From Candidatus Thiodiazotropha endolucinida (GTDB taxonomy: Bacteria; Pseudomonadota; Gammaproteobacteria; Chromatiales; Chromatiaceae), in contig NZ_MARB01000004.1 of the NCBI RefSeq assembly GCF_001715975.1, positions 124,001 to 188,000 of the forward strand: 64,000 bases of DNA, read 5' to 3'. A program made the translations under genes and the position numbers. The notes below the pieces were generated by a model, which saw nothing but the letters and a program-made list of their open reading frames with translations, did not search any database and was not told the origin of the DNA. Positions 45,701 through 53,860 of this stretch are shown piece after piece (position 1 is the stretch's first letter; each line of letters opens with the position of its first letter).

Positions 45701-45909
45701 TGCCATATAAATGCCGCCGGCAGCGGAAAAGAGAGATTGGCGCAAATCCCCAGATGACCGGCTATTCGCAATGAGAGCCAGCGGGCCATGCCCGGGTGTT
45801 GAACGATCACCTGCTCCTGCTGCAGAGCCTCACCCGCCGGCTCAGCAAGCAGCCCAGACAGGCGCGTTGCAAGCGATTCAAGATGGTTTGATTGGTAGAG
45901 CCTCAACAT
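42739..45909 (-). CDS. recC: Exodeoxyribonuclease V gamma subunit RecC
   Basis: RecC recognises Chi and splits the DNA strands for RecB and RecD. The 1056-residue protein matches the family in length and pattern: MLRLYQSNHLESLATRLS at the start, QHPGMARWLSLRIA, FGVPTLSPGYLEII, the segment RCHSPMREVEVLYDQLL and the later PFRVIALIGMNDGAFPRQ. The helicase motifs are degenerate, as usual. The ATG at 45909 begins the operon; the ribosome site is weak (GGCCTC region). The Chi sequence of this organism cannot be derived from the protein. Confidence 0.95.
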   Translation of the reverse strand: MLRLYQSNHLESLATRLSGLLAEPAGEALQQEQVIVQHPGMARWLSLRIAGHLGICANLSFPLPAAFIWQLFHTLLPDVPDYDRYQPKRLTWRIYRLLRDVDEKLTDPSVTGYLAGADDIKRFQLAQQLAMLFDRYLIYRPDWILKWQQGEAATEGDEWQAGLWRHLTEEDAVHWVSLQLQLSGMSTTSFQKILPPRVFIFGVPTLSPGYLEIIRHVASLIDVHLFLLNPCEAHWADIVSPSEQAQLALQSREQALYLEVGNPLLATMGRQGRDFFAAINEMDPGGEELYQRQRDDLLLHQIQNQILTLSEPQSGCSTDGSVTLHRCHSPMREVEVLYDQLLALFEDLPDLTASDILVMTPDIDRYGPLIKAHFSSPGSRPKIPFRISGGGLLQDNPLATALLEIVQLPGSRYPVGSVLNLLEYPAIRRRFGLDEEGVERVTQWLNQAAVHWGRDGESKHSLGLPAEQSNTWRSGLWQLLLGYAMQGDAGELWHHHYPLDAVEGSEGQWLGGLLAFCDALFALEDHLMIDRSSQAWVNFLIGLTEQFFSSDEESEAQLESVREAIHALAQEMQQAGIEEQIPIAPIRYRLQELLNISVDRGFMGGGVNFCALAPMRSLPFRVIALIGMNDGAFPRQQPELGFDLMSSAFRRGDRSRRADDRYLFLETLISARDRLLISYVGRSQHDNTLLPPSVVVDELCDSLQLMVAESGMKEIIFDHPLQPFSRAYFLADSTLFSYSAEMYEAAMRVGNGDRNELPLVETPLAETEGDGLIDLQQFLHFFTNPLKGFADIRLNLDLGQAEQLPEEREPFTLAHFDRLALEHELVESMLADQSPEALYEQLRARGRLPHGMAGEQTFGQMQSRAAAMVQRIQALDGGDLLQPLGVDLKFDEHHLVGHLHGVTTGGLLIYSTDRLYPYQMVRHWIRHLLLNALNPPGVTPTTCLLEGDRTGHYRSVETAKVHLETLIRRYRQGLRLPLSFIPATAWIYQEKLEQGGEEVARKAARQRWFGNRFQPGDVDKPYHRLLRPDRPALDQTFFDTSRELLQPLMDHLEWQG

Positions 45910-46028
45910 GAGGCCGTATTCTAACCTGATTGAGACTCAATCACTGAGTCCGTGTCCTGAATAAATCACCGCGACAGGCAAACCGCCTTATTGCCTGGTG
46001 CCTGTTAACTGCGGATTATGCGGAGTCG

Positions 46029-46901
46029 CTAATGGGGTTGGCTTTTCAACGGTCTGACTTTCGGTCCTAACACCACATCCATGATCTCACCAACCTTGTG
46101 TGGCATCTGTTCCATTACTGCCTCCAGATGCTCGGGCTCGAGACCGGTTTGTTTCCACACCACTGGGTCCACCAGTTCGACCGTTTCGTACCACTCGACA
46201 CCGCTGATTTCGGCATATGCCAATAATGCAGCGAGGGAAAGCAAGGAGGTCTCCAGCTGAAAAACCTGTGTGGATGCCGGTCGATGGTGGTGTGCGACAA
46301 CGGAAACGATGCTCTCGGGCAATTTCCACTTCCTCAGCAAGGCTTCTCCGACATCCATATGAGTAAAACCGAGGACATCATTCTCCGCATCCGGCAACAG
46401 GGTATCGTCACCGCCGGTTATCAAAAGAATATCTCTCGACTCTTGGGGCATTTTCAGATAGATCGCCAATCGGCCAATATCGTGCAACACCCCCATCACG
46501 AATAGGCGTTCGCTGTGCAGCACGTTACAGCGTTTGGCCAGCTCACCCGCAACTACACCGGCTGTTATCGAGTAACGCCAATATTCGGTCATGTCTACGA
46601 GATCGCCCGGGATACCGGTGAAAATCCGGGCTGCCGTAGTGGCCATGACAAGATTTCGCAGTTCGTTCGTACCAATGATCGTGATCGCCCTGGAGATAGT
46701 CTCCACCGGAACCTTTAGATTAAAAAATGCACTGTTCACAAGCCGCAACAGGCGGGCAGACAGATCCGTGTCTTGGGAAATAATTTCACCCAGGGTTGCA
46801 ACCGAGTAGTTCGGCGCATCGATCAACCGATTCACCTTGACACAAACGTCAGGCAGCGAAACCAAGCTTTCTATCTCGATCACAAGTTGTTGAGGAGTCA
46901 T
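46029..46901 (-). CDS. HDOD domain signalling protein
   Basis: The 290-residue protein is a single HDOD domain: LPDVCVKVNRLIDAPNYSVATLGEIISQDTDLSARLLRLVNSAFF near the N-terminus, then SRAITIIGTNELRNLVMA and GVLHDIGRLAIYLKMP, typical of the family. HDOD proteins lack most HD-phosphodiesterase ligands and act as scaffolds in two-component or c-di-GMP signalling. The ATG at 46901 has GAGGTG upstream. It is divergent from the 73-aa gene and near the PilZ cluster, which fits a signalling role. Confidence 0.9.
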   Translation of the reverse strand: MTPQQLVIEIESLVSLPDVCVKVNRLIDAPNYSVATLGEIISQDTDLSARLLRLVNSAFFNLKVPVETISRAITIIGTNELRNLVMATTAARIFTGIPGDLVDMTEYWRYSITAGVVAGELAKRCNVLHSERLFVMGVLHDIGRLAIYLKMPQESRDILLITGGDDTLLPDAENDVLGFTHMDVGEALLRKWKLPESIVSVVAHHHRPASTQVFQLETSLLSLAALLAYAEISGVEWYETVELVDPVVWKQTGLEPEHLEAVMEQMPHKVGEIMDVVLGPKVRPLKSQPH

Positions 46902-47108
46902 GTTTTTTTCACCTCAGGGCGCCACATTCAATATCCCTATCTGTCAGGTAATAATTCACTGATATACAAGGGGTATTGTTGTACTTTTCCACGTCGAACT
47001 CAGCTATGATGCTGGCATGTATACAGTGTCGGCTATGGTATACATCCATTGTTATCGACATTTATATTGGAATCTTGACCTCCACCGGACGTGGACGGAG
47101 CTGTAAAC

Positions 47109-47330
47109 ATGCCTTTCTACATTTTCAAAGTTTCAGCTGACAACAGCCTGGAATACCTCGACGAAGAGGAAAAGTACAAAGCCGCCAAGGAAAAGGTGAA
47201 TAAACTACGTGCTGCACTTGTCCGGAGTGACGATACCAGCTACCGCATGGTGTTCGCCAACAGCGTTGGCCAGGGGGAACTGTTGCTCTCACCGACGGAA
47301 TCGAGTGAGCGAATCATTGGAGATGATTGA
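47109..47330 (+). CDS. Small acidic protein of unknown function
   Basis: This 73-residue protein is not recognised. It begins MPFYIFKVSADNSLEYLDEE, a short beta strand and charged helix, continues with a Lys/Glu-rich helix (KYKAAKEKVNKLRAALV) and a strand TSYRMVFANSVGQGELLL, and ends in Asp-Asp. The start ATG at 47109 has GGAG 8 nt upstream; the outer GTG at 47091 is not supported. The tidy ribosome site and the codon pattern argue that it is real. It lies 227 bp before the DUF1631 gene on the same strand. Confidence 0.72.
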   Translation: MPFYIFKVSADNSLEYLDEEEKYKAAKEKVNKLRAALVRSDDTSYRMVFANSVGQGELLLSPTESSERIIGDD

Positions 47331-47556
47331 GATGTTGCTGGACGTAGCGATCCGATGGTGGCTGTATCGGGAATGTGAGGATTTGTAATAAAACCATGGG
47401 GCACAGTGTTATGAGGGACATCAGATTGTTCATCTTAGGCACTCTTCGTGCTACTCTTTAGCTATTGTAAATGAAGCAAACTTTAGAAAAATCAAGTTTT
47501 AGCAATACCACCTCTTTTTGGGTATCGCCGCTGATTCACTTAAGGATCCTTTAGCC

Positions 47557-49908
47557 GTGTCAATACAGGATAGAAGAAACAAATACCAGAGTCAGTTTCA
47601 GCCAGTGCTGAATCGCTGTAAGGACACGGTAATTGTCTACATAAACGCACTCCTGACAGAGCTTTTCAACAACTCCGATAAAGCACTTACCAGTTTTGCG
47701 CAAAAGGCTGAGACCAACGAGATTCAAAATCGCTTTTTCGAGGCCATGGCAATGATCCGTAACAGACATGGCCTGGTCGAACACGAGTTTCGGGAACTGC
47801 TGAGTGAGGGATTCGATAAGTTCTGGCATGACCAACCCGAGATCGACGGCTTTTCCGATTCAAATGAAGATACGGAACTGGAACTCGTCGATCATGAATC
47901 GATGGATGTCTCCACCGCACTGGAAAACATGATCAGCCGCACGGTGGGACACCATCGTTCCCAGCTGTATGCGCTCGGTCAGAGACTGAGTGTTGTGAGT
48001 GGTGGGCGAAGCGTTAAACACAAACAGATCCCTTCCGGCCCCCATCATCTGGCCCATGCTTTCAGCGAAGCCATCGATGCATTGGGTTTGGAAGCACGTA
48101 TCAAGGTCATAATCCTCGCCCTGTTCGATAAATACGTACTCAAACAGCTGGGATCGATCTACGATGACTTTAACAACAGCCTGAAAGAGGCTGGCGTTCT
48201 ACCTCACTTAAGGCCGGCAATCCAGAAGTCGCCGGATGCTAAGGGAGGTCCGTCGGCTGATGATAAGGAACATCCTGAACAGCAACAGGAACAAACCCAG
48301 GAAGAGTTGGGCGAGGAGCTGTTCGGATCGATTCTGGATATGATGGCCAACCGACGCCGCACCTCCCCGGAGAAACTTGCCGCTAAGGAAGCGTCTGCAA
48401 AGGCCGCCGGCCGGCAGCCCGGAAGCGCACCACCCGCCACGCAAGAGAATCTGGTCGCCGCTCTGAGCAACATCCAACCGGCTCAGCGTTCCGATATGAT
48501 ACCGGATGTCAACGCGCCCGGTGCGGGGATCTCGAATATCGAGATCGATGAACAGTTCCTGATTCGGGTGAAACACACACTGGCCGAAGAGCGCCATAAA
48601 CTCTATAACGAGGTTGGTGCGGACCGCCTCGAGGCCGCGGATGAGGATACTATCGACCTGGTGGGTATGCTGTTCGAATATATGTTGAATGATCCTGTTC
48701 TCCCTGCCGTAGCCAAGGCCTTGATCAGTCATCTGCACACCCCCTACCTGAAAGTTGCGATCATTGATCGCAAACTGCTGACCGACAGCAATCATGAAGC
48801 ACGACAACTGCTCGATTCCTTGGTTGAAGCCGGCAGCCACTGGATCGACGAACGCAATCTGAAAAGGGGTATCTACCCCGATATGCAGAATGTCATAGAC
48901 CGGGTGCTGAAAGAGTTTTCCGATAATGTCAGTCTGTTCGGCACACTGCTGGAGACATTCAAGAAGCGTATGGATGAGTTCAGGCGCAAGTCTGACATTC
49001 TAGAAAAACGTGCACAGGATTCCATCAAGGGCAGAGAAAAGCTGAACATTGCCAGGCAGCGTGCGTCCCAAGAGATGAGAGCACGCTCTTTCAGTGAAAA
49101 CCTCCCTCAACCTGTCAAGGAGTTCCTGGAAAAAACCTGGGTAGACAAACTTGTCTTTGTCCTGTTGCGCCATCCTGACGGCGAAATGAGCGAAGACTGG
49201 AAAGAGGCGCTTCGCATCGCTGATGAAATTGCCTGGACGTTTGAACCCAAAGATCAGAGCGAACGCGAAGAGTTGGAGAAGACGCTACCGGATTTGAGAA
49301 AATCCATCGAGGAAGGCCTGGCTTCCCTGGGTGGATTCCATCAGGAGAAGAGCCAGGTTCTTTTCGGTCTGCTCAGCAATGCCGAAACAGCATCCATGGC
49401 TTCGGAACAAGCGATGAAATCGGTTAAGACCTCCGATACCGTGGTACCGATTTCAGACAAGGCCGCATTGAAAGCGGAGCCCAGCAAACCTGTACCCGCC
49501 CCTGCCGAATCAACCACTGAACAGGCCGATGAAGAGGAGATTCCCGAAGACGAAGAGGCAATGATGGAAAAATTGCGTAAGATCAAGTTCGGCACTTGGT
49601 TCGAAATTAAGGATTCGCAGAGCGGTGAATTGCAAAAGGTTAAACTGTCGTGGCTAAGCCCATTGACCGCTTCATGTATGTTTGTCGACAGAGCCGGTGT
49701 TCAAACCGCCATCAAACCATTAAGAACTTTGGCGCAAGAGATACTCAGAGGTGAGTCGACAATCCTTGAAGACAGCAGTGATCCATTTGTCGAGAGAACA
49801 TTGCATGCGATCAGGCGTATGCTCCAGCGCTCCTTGAAAACCACAGATGATATAGCAAGTGAACTCATCCAAGATGATGAGGATAACGAAGGTAAAGAGG
49901 TCCGCTAA
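47557..49908 (+). CDS. DUF1631 family protein
   Basis: The roughly 783-residue protein matches DUF1631, a large family often next to c-di-GMP genes. It has an N-terminal helical block (LFNNSDKALTSFAQKAETNEIQ), a low-complexity Gln/Glu linker near residue 240 (EHPEQQQEQTQEELG), the core with VGMLFEYMLNDPVLPAVAKALISHLHTPYLKVA, and a C-terminal beta domain GTWFEIKDSQSGELQKVKLSWLSPLTASCMFVDRAG that resembles a PilZ-type barrel without the Arg motif. No ATG is near; GTG 47557 with AAGGA upstream is preferred to the TTG at 47518. It is 19 bp upstream of the PilZ gene. Confidence 0.88.
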   Translation: MSIQDRRNKYQSQFQPVLNRCKDTVIVYINALLTELFNNSDKALTSFAQKAETNEIQNRFFEAMAMIRNRHGLVEHEFRELLSEGFDKFWHDQPEIDGFSDSNEDTELELVDHESMDVSTALENMISRTVGHHRSQLYALGQRLSVVSGGRSVKHKQIPSGPHHLAHAFSEAIDALGLEARIKVIILALFDKYVLKQLGSIYDDFNNSLKEAGVLPHLRPAIQKSPDAKGGPSADDKEHPEQQQEQTQEELGEELFGSILDMMANRRRTSPEKLAAKEASAKAAGRQPGSAPPATQENLVAALSNIQPAQRSDMIPDVNAPGAGISNIEIDEQFLIRVKHTLAEERHKLYNEVGADRLEAADEDTIDLVGMLFEYMLNDPVLPAVAKALISHLHTPYLKVAIIDRKLLTDSNHEARQLLDSLVEAGSHWIDERNLKRGIYPDMQNVIDRVLKEFSDNVSLFGTLLETFKKRMDEFRRKSDILEKRAQDSIKGREKLNIARQRASQEMRARSFSENLPQPVKEFLEKTWVDKLVFVLLRHPDGEMSEDWKEALRIADEIAWTFEPKDQSEREELEKTLPDLRKSIEEGLASLGGFHQEKSQVLFGLLSNAETASMASEQAMKSVKTSDTVVPISDKAALKAEPSKPVPAPAESTTEQADEEEIPEDEEAMMEKLRKIKFGTWFEIKDSQSGELQKVKLSWLSPLTASCMFVDRAGVQTAIKPLRTLAQEILRGESTILEDSSDPFVERTLHAIRRMLQRSLKTTDDIASELIQDDEDNEGKEVR

Positions 49909-49927
49909 GGACACAGGAAATGATTAC

Positions 49928-50269
49928 ATGCAAGAACAACGTCATTCCCCACGTAAAGTAGCCAACGAAGTACTGATCATTACAGATCAAATAACAGGCA
50001 GTCACATCGGACGTGTGGTCAATATCAGTGCTGAAGGACTGATGCTGTTAAGCGATGAAGCCATGGTTACCGGATCGGTATATCAACTCGATCTGATTCT
50101 TCCAATCCCGAAGAATGATCAAGAGAAGATCTCATTCACCGCGGAGGCTGTATGGTGCACCGAAGCTTCCCAGCCCGATAGTTTCTGGAGCGGTTTCCAT
50201 ATCATTGACATCAATCCCGACGATGTATTGATCATCGATGAGCTCATCCTTGACTGGCATTCAAATTAG
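49928..50269 (+). CDS. PilZ domain c-di-GMP-binding protein
   Basis: The 113-residue single-domain PilZ protein has both c-di-GMP motifs: Arg5-x3-Arg9 (RHSPR) and Asn32-x-Ser34-x2-Gly37 (NISAEG). It therefore probably binds c-di-GMP and changes the activity of a partner. The ATG at 49928 with AGGA upstream is preferred; a longer frame starting inside DUF1631 is rejected. It is 19 bp downstream of DUF1631, so that protein is the likely partner; the pairing is an inference from context. Confidence 0.9.
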   Translation: MQEQRHSPRKVANEVLIITDQITGSHIGRVVNISAEGLMLLSDEAMVTGSVYQLDLILPIPKNDQEKISFTAEAVWCTEASQPDSFWSGFHIIDINPDDVLIIDELILDWHSN

Positions 50270-50344
50270 TATTCAGCATTGCTATAGGCTCTGCGCGGAT
50301 CAACTGAGAGATTCGCCCTGACGCCATCCGGGAGCGGCATTCGG

Positions 50345-52417
50345 ATGAATCTCCGCCTCACCTTTGCAACCGCTCTGATGATCACGGTTTGGGCCGTCAT
50401 GTCGACATGGTTCCAACCATCGCCGACCCCGACTGTCGAACAACTGCTGCCGCCCCAAACCCTTGCAAAATCGAAACAGATTCGTGACTCGCTGAACAGT
50501 CATGCGCAATTCGCACTGCTGAATCTCCCCGCAGCGCTGCCACAGGCATCGAGAGAACGACTCCTGAGACAAATCCACGAATCGATCCCAGATCTGCAGA
50601 TGCTCTGTATATCCTCACCGCCTGCGAGCGATCCATCCGTTGCCGCCCGACTCACACTGACAGATTGCAGCAACGATGAACAGGATCGTTCCGATACAAT
50701 CCTTTTCTGGCGCAGCACTTCCAAATATCAAGCGGAGGCTCATGTATCGCTCTACCATGCTTTAGAGACAAAGCTTGCTGAAAATCCGACACCCGTCGCC
50801 GCCAAACAGAGTCAGCTGTTTGCACCCGAATTGGTTCGCAGCGCATCCTGGCAGGCCGCCGCCGATGATCTGGTTATTATTGCACCTCTGCTGGGCATAA
50901 TTATCATTGCAGTCCCTTTGCTTGCATTCAGGTCGTTGGCGGCGCCGGCATTCATTTTCTTAACAGCCAGTGTGACGACCTCAACCACTCTGCTGTTGTT
51001 CAATCTAAGCCTGCATGGCGGTTTTAACGCCTTACTGCTTGCGGTGATACCATTGGTCTGGGCAGTATCCTCGATGGATGCGGCACATCTGGTCGAACGT
51101 ATCGAATCCCATCGCGGACGCGGCTTGTCCCGTTGCTTCCAGCGGGCTGTTCGCGAATTGGCCGCTCCCTGTGCAGTCACCACGGCGACAACTTTCATCG
51201 GATTTGGGGCACTTGCGCTGCAAGGCGACTCCCCGCTGTTGCGCAGTTTCGGTTTGACCGCGGCCGCCGGTACACTGCTCGCTTTTATGTTTACCTTCCT
51301 GCTCGGTTGGCTGCTGCTGAATCATGAAAATACAGCGCACTCACAGAGATACACCATCAGTCCTATAGCCACCATGTGCCATACGCTTGTCAAAGCTGCC
51401 CTCCGGCACCCCCTGTTAACACTGGTATTGTGGATTTTATTTGCTGCATCGCTAACCCTCTTTGCCACTCGGGTTACGACCGAAACCCCATTCCCGAATA
51501 TTTTTTCCCATGGTCATCCACTGAGCGAAACCACCGAGAAACTGCAGCAATCTCTAAACAGTGACTTACGTCCCTTTACCATCTATTTAGCCGCGGAAAA
51601 ACCCAGCGGTGAAGACAGGAAGCGTCTGTTGCACGCCTTAAATACCACCACTGATTACCTAACTAAATTACCTGAGTCACGCCTTGTCTTGCCTGCCGCG
51701 ATAGTACAAACGTTTTGTGATCAGCCGTGTCTCGACGACACCACGAGTTCGAATCAATGGAAAGAGCTGATTGACGACAGCGGTGTTGTCCGAATGGATG
51801 TCTTCTTCTCATCTCTCGATCAGGCACGGCAAAGGGAAATTGTCGCCTGGCTGGAAAATTTCGATCGTACCATGCTGGGTCATCACAGGCTGGTGTTCGA
51901 TGGTCCCGGTTATCTCTATCCGGCGGTGGAATCACTCGGTGTGTCGGGGGCGGTCAACGGCTTACTCTTTTCGCTCACCGGTGTGTTGCTGCTTCTCTGG
52001 TTGGTGTTTCGCCAAATCAGCCTTGTCGCCCCCGCTCTGCTTGTAACCCTGTTGCCGCTTTGGCTCGTTGTCGGCTGTATGGGAGTGGCCGGCGTCGACT
52101 GGTCACTCGCCTTGCTGGGGGTTCCGGCTATGCTGTTCGGCCTCGCGGTCGACGATTCCATTCATCTGCTGTGGCACCGTCAATCACCTGCATCGCTGAA
52201 TCTCATCCTGCGTCGCAATGCCCTCAGAAGCGGTGCGGCGCTGACGACGACAACGGTGATGTTGTGTCTCAGTATCACCACTTTGAGCCTCTCCTCACTT
52301 CAAGCCAACCAGGAGATAGCTCTCCTGCTGGCTTTCGGCATGGCCCTAGCCCTGCTGATGGATCTGACACTCCTGCCCGCAGCCATCAACTTGTTGAGAC
52401 GCAAATCACCTCGATAA
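50345..52417 (+). CDS. RND/MMPL-family membrane exporter
   Basis: The 690-residue protein has about twelve transmembrane segments in two halves, with a periplasmic domain after the first helix (about 25-175) and another after the seventh (about 385-540). The helix pair IIAPLLGIIIIAVPLLAF, the stretch VIPLVWAVSSMDAAHLVERIE, and in the second half GVPAMLFGLAVDDSIHLLWHR carry the conserved Asp residues of RND proton relays. It resembles the predicted-exporter (HAE2/HpnN-like) group, which moves lipids or hydrophobic compounds; no periplasmic adaptor or outer-membrane factor is present. The ATG at 50345 follows GGGAG. Its 3' end overlaps the convergent lipoprotein gene by 32 bp. Confidence 0.88.
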   Translation: MNLRLTFATALMITVWAVMSTWFQPSPTPTVEQLLPPQTLAKSKQIRDSLNSHAQFALLNLPAALPQASRERLLRQIHESIPDLQMLCISSPPASDPSVAARLTLTDCSNDEQDRSDTILFWRSTSKYQAEAHVSLYHALETKLAENPTPVAAKQSQLFAPELVRSASWQAAADDLVIIAPLLGIIIIAVPLLAFRSLAAPAFIFLTASVTTSTTLLLFNLSLHGGFNALLLAVIPLVWAVSSMDAAHLVERIESHRGRGLSRCFQRAVRELAAPCAVTTATTFIGFGALALQGDSPLLRSFGLTAAAGTLLAFMFTFLLGWLLLNHENTAHSQRYTISPIATMCHTLVKAALRHPLLTLVLWILFAASLTLFATRVTTETPFPNIFSHGHPLSETTEKLQQSLNSDLRPFTIYLAAEKPSGEDRKRLLHALNTTTDYLTKLPESRLVLPAAIVQTFCDQPCLDDTTSSNQWKELIDDSGVVRMDVFFSSLDQARQREIVAWLENFDRTMLGHHRLVFDGPGYLYPAVESLGVSGAVNGLLFSLTGVLLLLWLVFRQISLVAPALLVTLLPLWLVVGCMGVAGVDWSLALLGVPAMLFGLAVDDSIHLLWHRQSPASLNLILRRNALRSGAALTTTTVMLCLSITTLSLSSLQANQEIALLLAFGMALALLMDLTLLPAAINLLRRKSPR

Positions 52418-53255
52418 CCGCAGTAAAGACTACCGCCCCTCCTGCGCTCTTCCTCACCTCTATGGTTGCACCGGGCGCCGCGCTCGTACTGGCGCTCATG
52501 GCATTGACGAGGGCTGAAAACACCCCATCATGCGGTGTTACGGCACCGTCTACGCTGTAGATCAGCGTTCTCAGCCCTGTCGAAGGTGTAATTCCCTCCG
52601 ATGTGAAGGTGTTTCCGGCTGAACTACCGCTGACCACCGCCCTGAATCGCAGGTGATAGGTGGTACCCTGATGGGCCGCCTTGATCTCCTTGCGGTAGGT
52701 GCCCGCCACAGGAAAACCCTCGCCAACACCGAAACTGCTGTTATTGAAACCGTCGGCACAAATACCGGCGTTGCCGAACAACACCAGATCTGTGATATTC
52801 GGTGCGTCTGCCGGATCGAGGCCAATGGCCGAAAGACTTATCTCATCGGTGTTGTCGGATGGATTCCAAAAGCCCTCGAGGCCGCACTTCTTGCGATAGA
52901 TATCGCTGTCACTGCCGTTGAAGGGAACATCAAGATAGAGCAAGGTGCCTGACTCCAATGCAGTTCGCAAGGCAGAGATGGCGCTGGCGTCAGTCAGGAT
53001 ATCCTGCATCGGACATGGAGTGACACTGGAAAAGTCCGCGGTCTGCAGTACCAGATTGCCTGAAATGCTACCATTTCCATCACCGGTGGAATCACCTCCA
53101 CTATCGCCTCCAGCGTCACCACTATCACCCCCTGAATCTCCGCTGTCCGTAGTGGTTCCGCTATTACCATCGTCATTGTCATCATCACCCGGACATCCAC
53201 TTAATATAAGCGCAACAGAGAGCATCAAGAGCAGTTGCAGCAACTTTTTCATCAT
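52386..53255 (-). CDS. Putative lipoprotein with Ser/Gly/Asp-rich linker
   Basis: The 289-residue precursor has a lipoprotein signal with lipobox LSGC (Cys21), followed by a low-complexity tether of Asp, Ser and Gly (about 23-62). The mature domain (about 65-289) is not recognised; it has a conserved-looking Cys-rich stretch (TPCPMQDI, KKCGLEGFWNP, NAGICADGF) that may form disulfides in the periplasm. The start could be either of two adjacent ATG codons. The gene's last 32 bp overlap the end of the RND exporter on the opposite strand. Fold and role are unknown. Confidence 0.75.
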   Translation of the reverse strand: MMKKLLQLLLMLSVALILSGCPGDDDNDDGNSGTTTDSGDSGGDSGDAGGDSGGDSTGDGNGSISGNLVLQTADFSSVTPCPMQDILTDASAISALRTALESGTLLYLDVPFNGSDSDIYRKKCGLEGFWNPSDNTDEISLSAIGLDPADAPNITDLVLFGNAGICADGFNNSSFGVGEGFPVAGTYRKEIKAAHQGTTYHLRFRAVVSGSSAGNTFTSEGITPSTGLRTLIYSVDGAVTPHDGVFSALVNAMSASTSAAPGATIEVRKSAGGAVVFTAVIEVICVSTS

Positions 53256-53330
53256 CCACCTCAGTTTTAAGTCTGTGATTCAATGTTCTGTTTTTTTTAC
53301 CGCTAACCCTACAAACCCTAGCATTGATTT

Positions 53331-53747
53331 TCAATTCTCCAACTCAATACATGATTGTGCCAGCCGATCCGCCCACCGCTCGGTAGGGAAGGCACAATAC
53401 GGAATCCCTTGAAAGAATCCCGCCTTTTTCATAATCGCCCAGCTGAATGAAGGCAGGCCGATCAACGGAATGTAGAGCGGGCCGAGCAACAGAGATTGTC
53501 GGTAGTGGCCATACTCATGATAGAGCAGCGTGTCGCCGCTGGGTGTTGCCTGATAAAATAGAAAGGGCCCCAAACTGACACCACCCTGCAGCTTGTTATA
53601 ACGTATGGCGCGTACCCCCTGCCATACGCCAATATCTTCTGCCTCCCTGTCCAGCAAGCCCCTCACTGTAACCAACCAACAACATCCCATCAGCGTCTGC
53701 GGCAGACACCATGTCCAGTTCAGCAAATTCGAAAGTTTAATACCCAT
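53331..53747 (-). CDS. Membrane protein with HExxH motif
   Basis: The 138-residue protein has a zincin motif His77-Glu78-Tyr-Gly-His81 in the context LLYHEYGHYRQS, next to a hydrophobic segment (about 86-105) and an N-terminal hydrophobic segment (about 10-28). Such short membrane proteins with HEYGH might be metalloproteases, but the third zinc ligand is not obvious. The C-terminus has FPTERWADRLA, where Glu or Asp could serve. It is upstream of the lipoprotein gene by 75 bp on the same strand. Family not named. Confidence 0.7.
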   Translation of the reverse strand: MGIKLSNLLNWTWCLPQTLMGCCWLVTVRGLLDREAEDIGVWQGVRAIRYNKLQGGVSLGPFLFYQATPSGDTLLYHEYGHYRQSLLLGPLYIPLIGLPSFSWAIMKKAGFFQGIPYCAFPTERWADRLAQSCIELEN

Positions 53748-53825
53748 TCGTTGTGAATTGTGTTGTTCAGCCCTTGAGCCAGGAGCGTAAACAGTCGTTA
53801 GATCGGAGGAAATGCCTCAGACAAT

Positions 53826-53860
53826 TCGGGGCTCGTTGACACTAGTCCAATCGGCCCTAA
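53826..53860 (+). repeat. Diverged full-length copy of dispersed 35-bp element
   Basis: These 35 bases match the copy at 63091-63125 at 28 positions, including the whole block ACTAGTCCAATCGGCCCTAA with two changes. The stop codon TAG of the lytic transglycosylase gene (53857-53859) is the inner end of the element. Confidence 0.65.
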
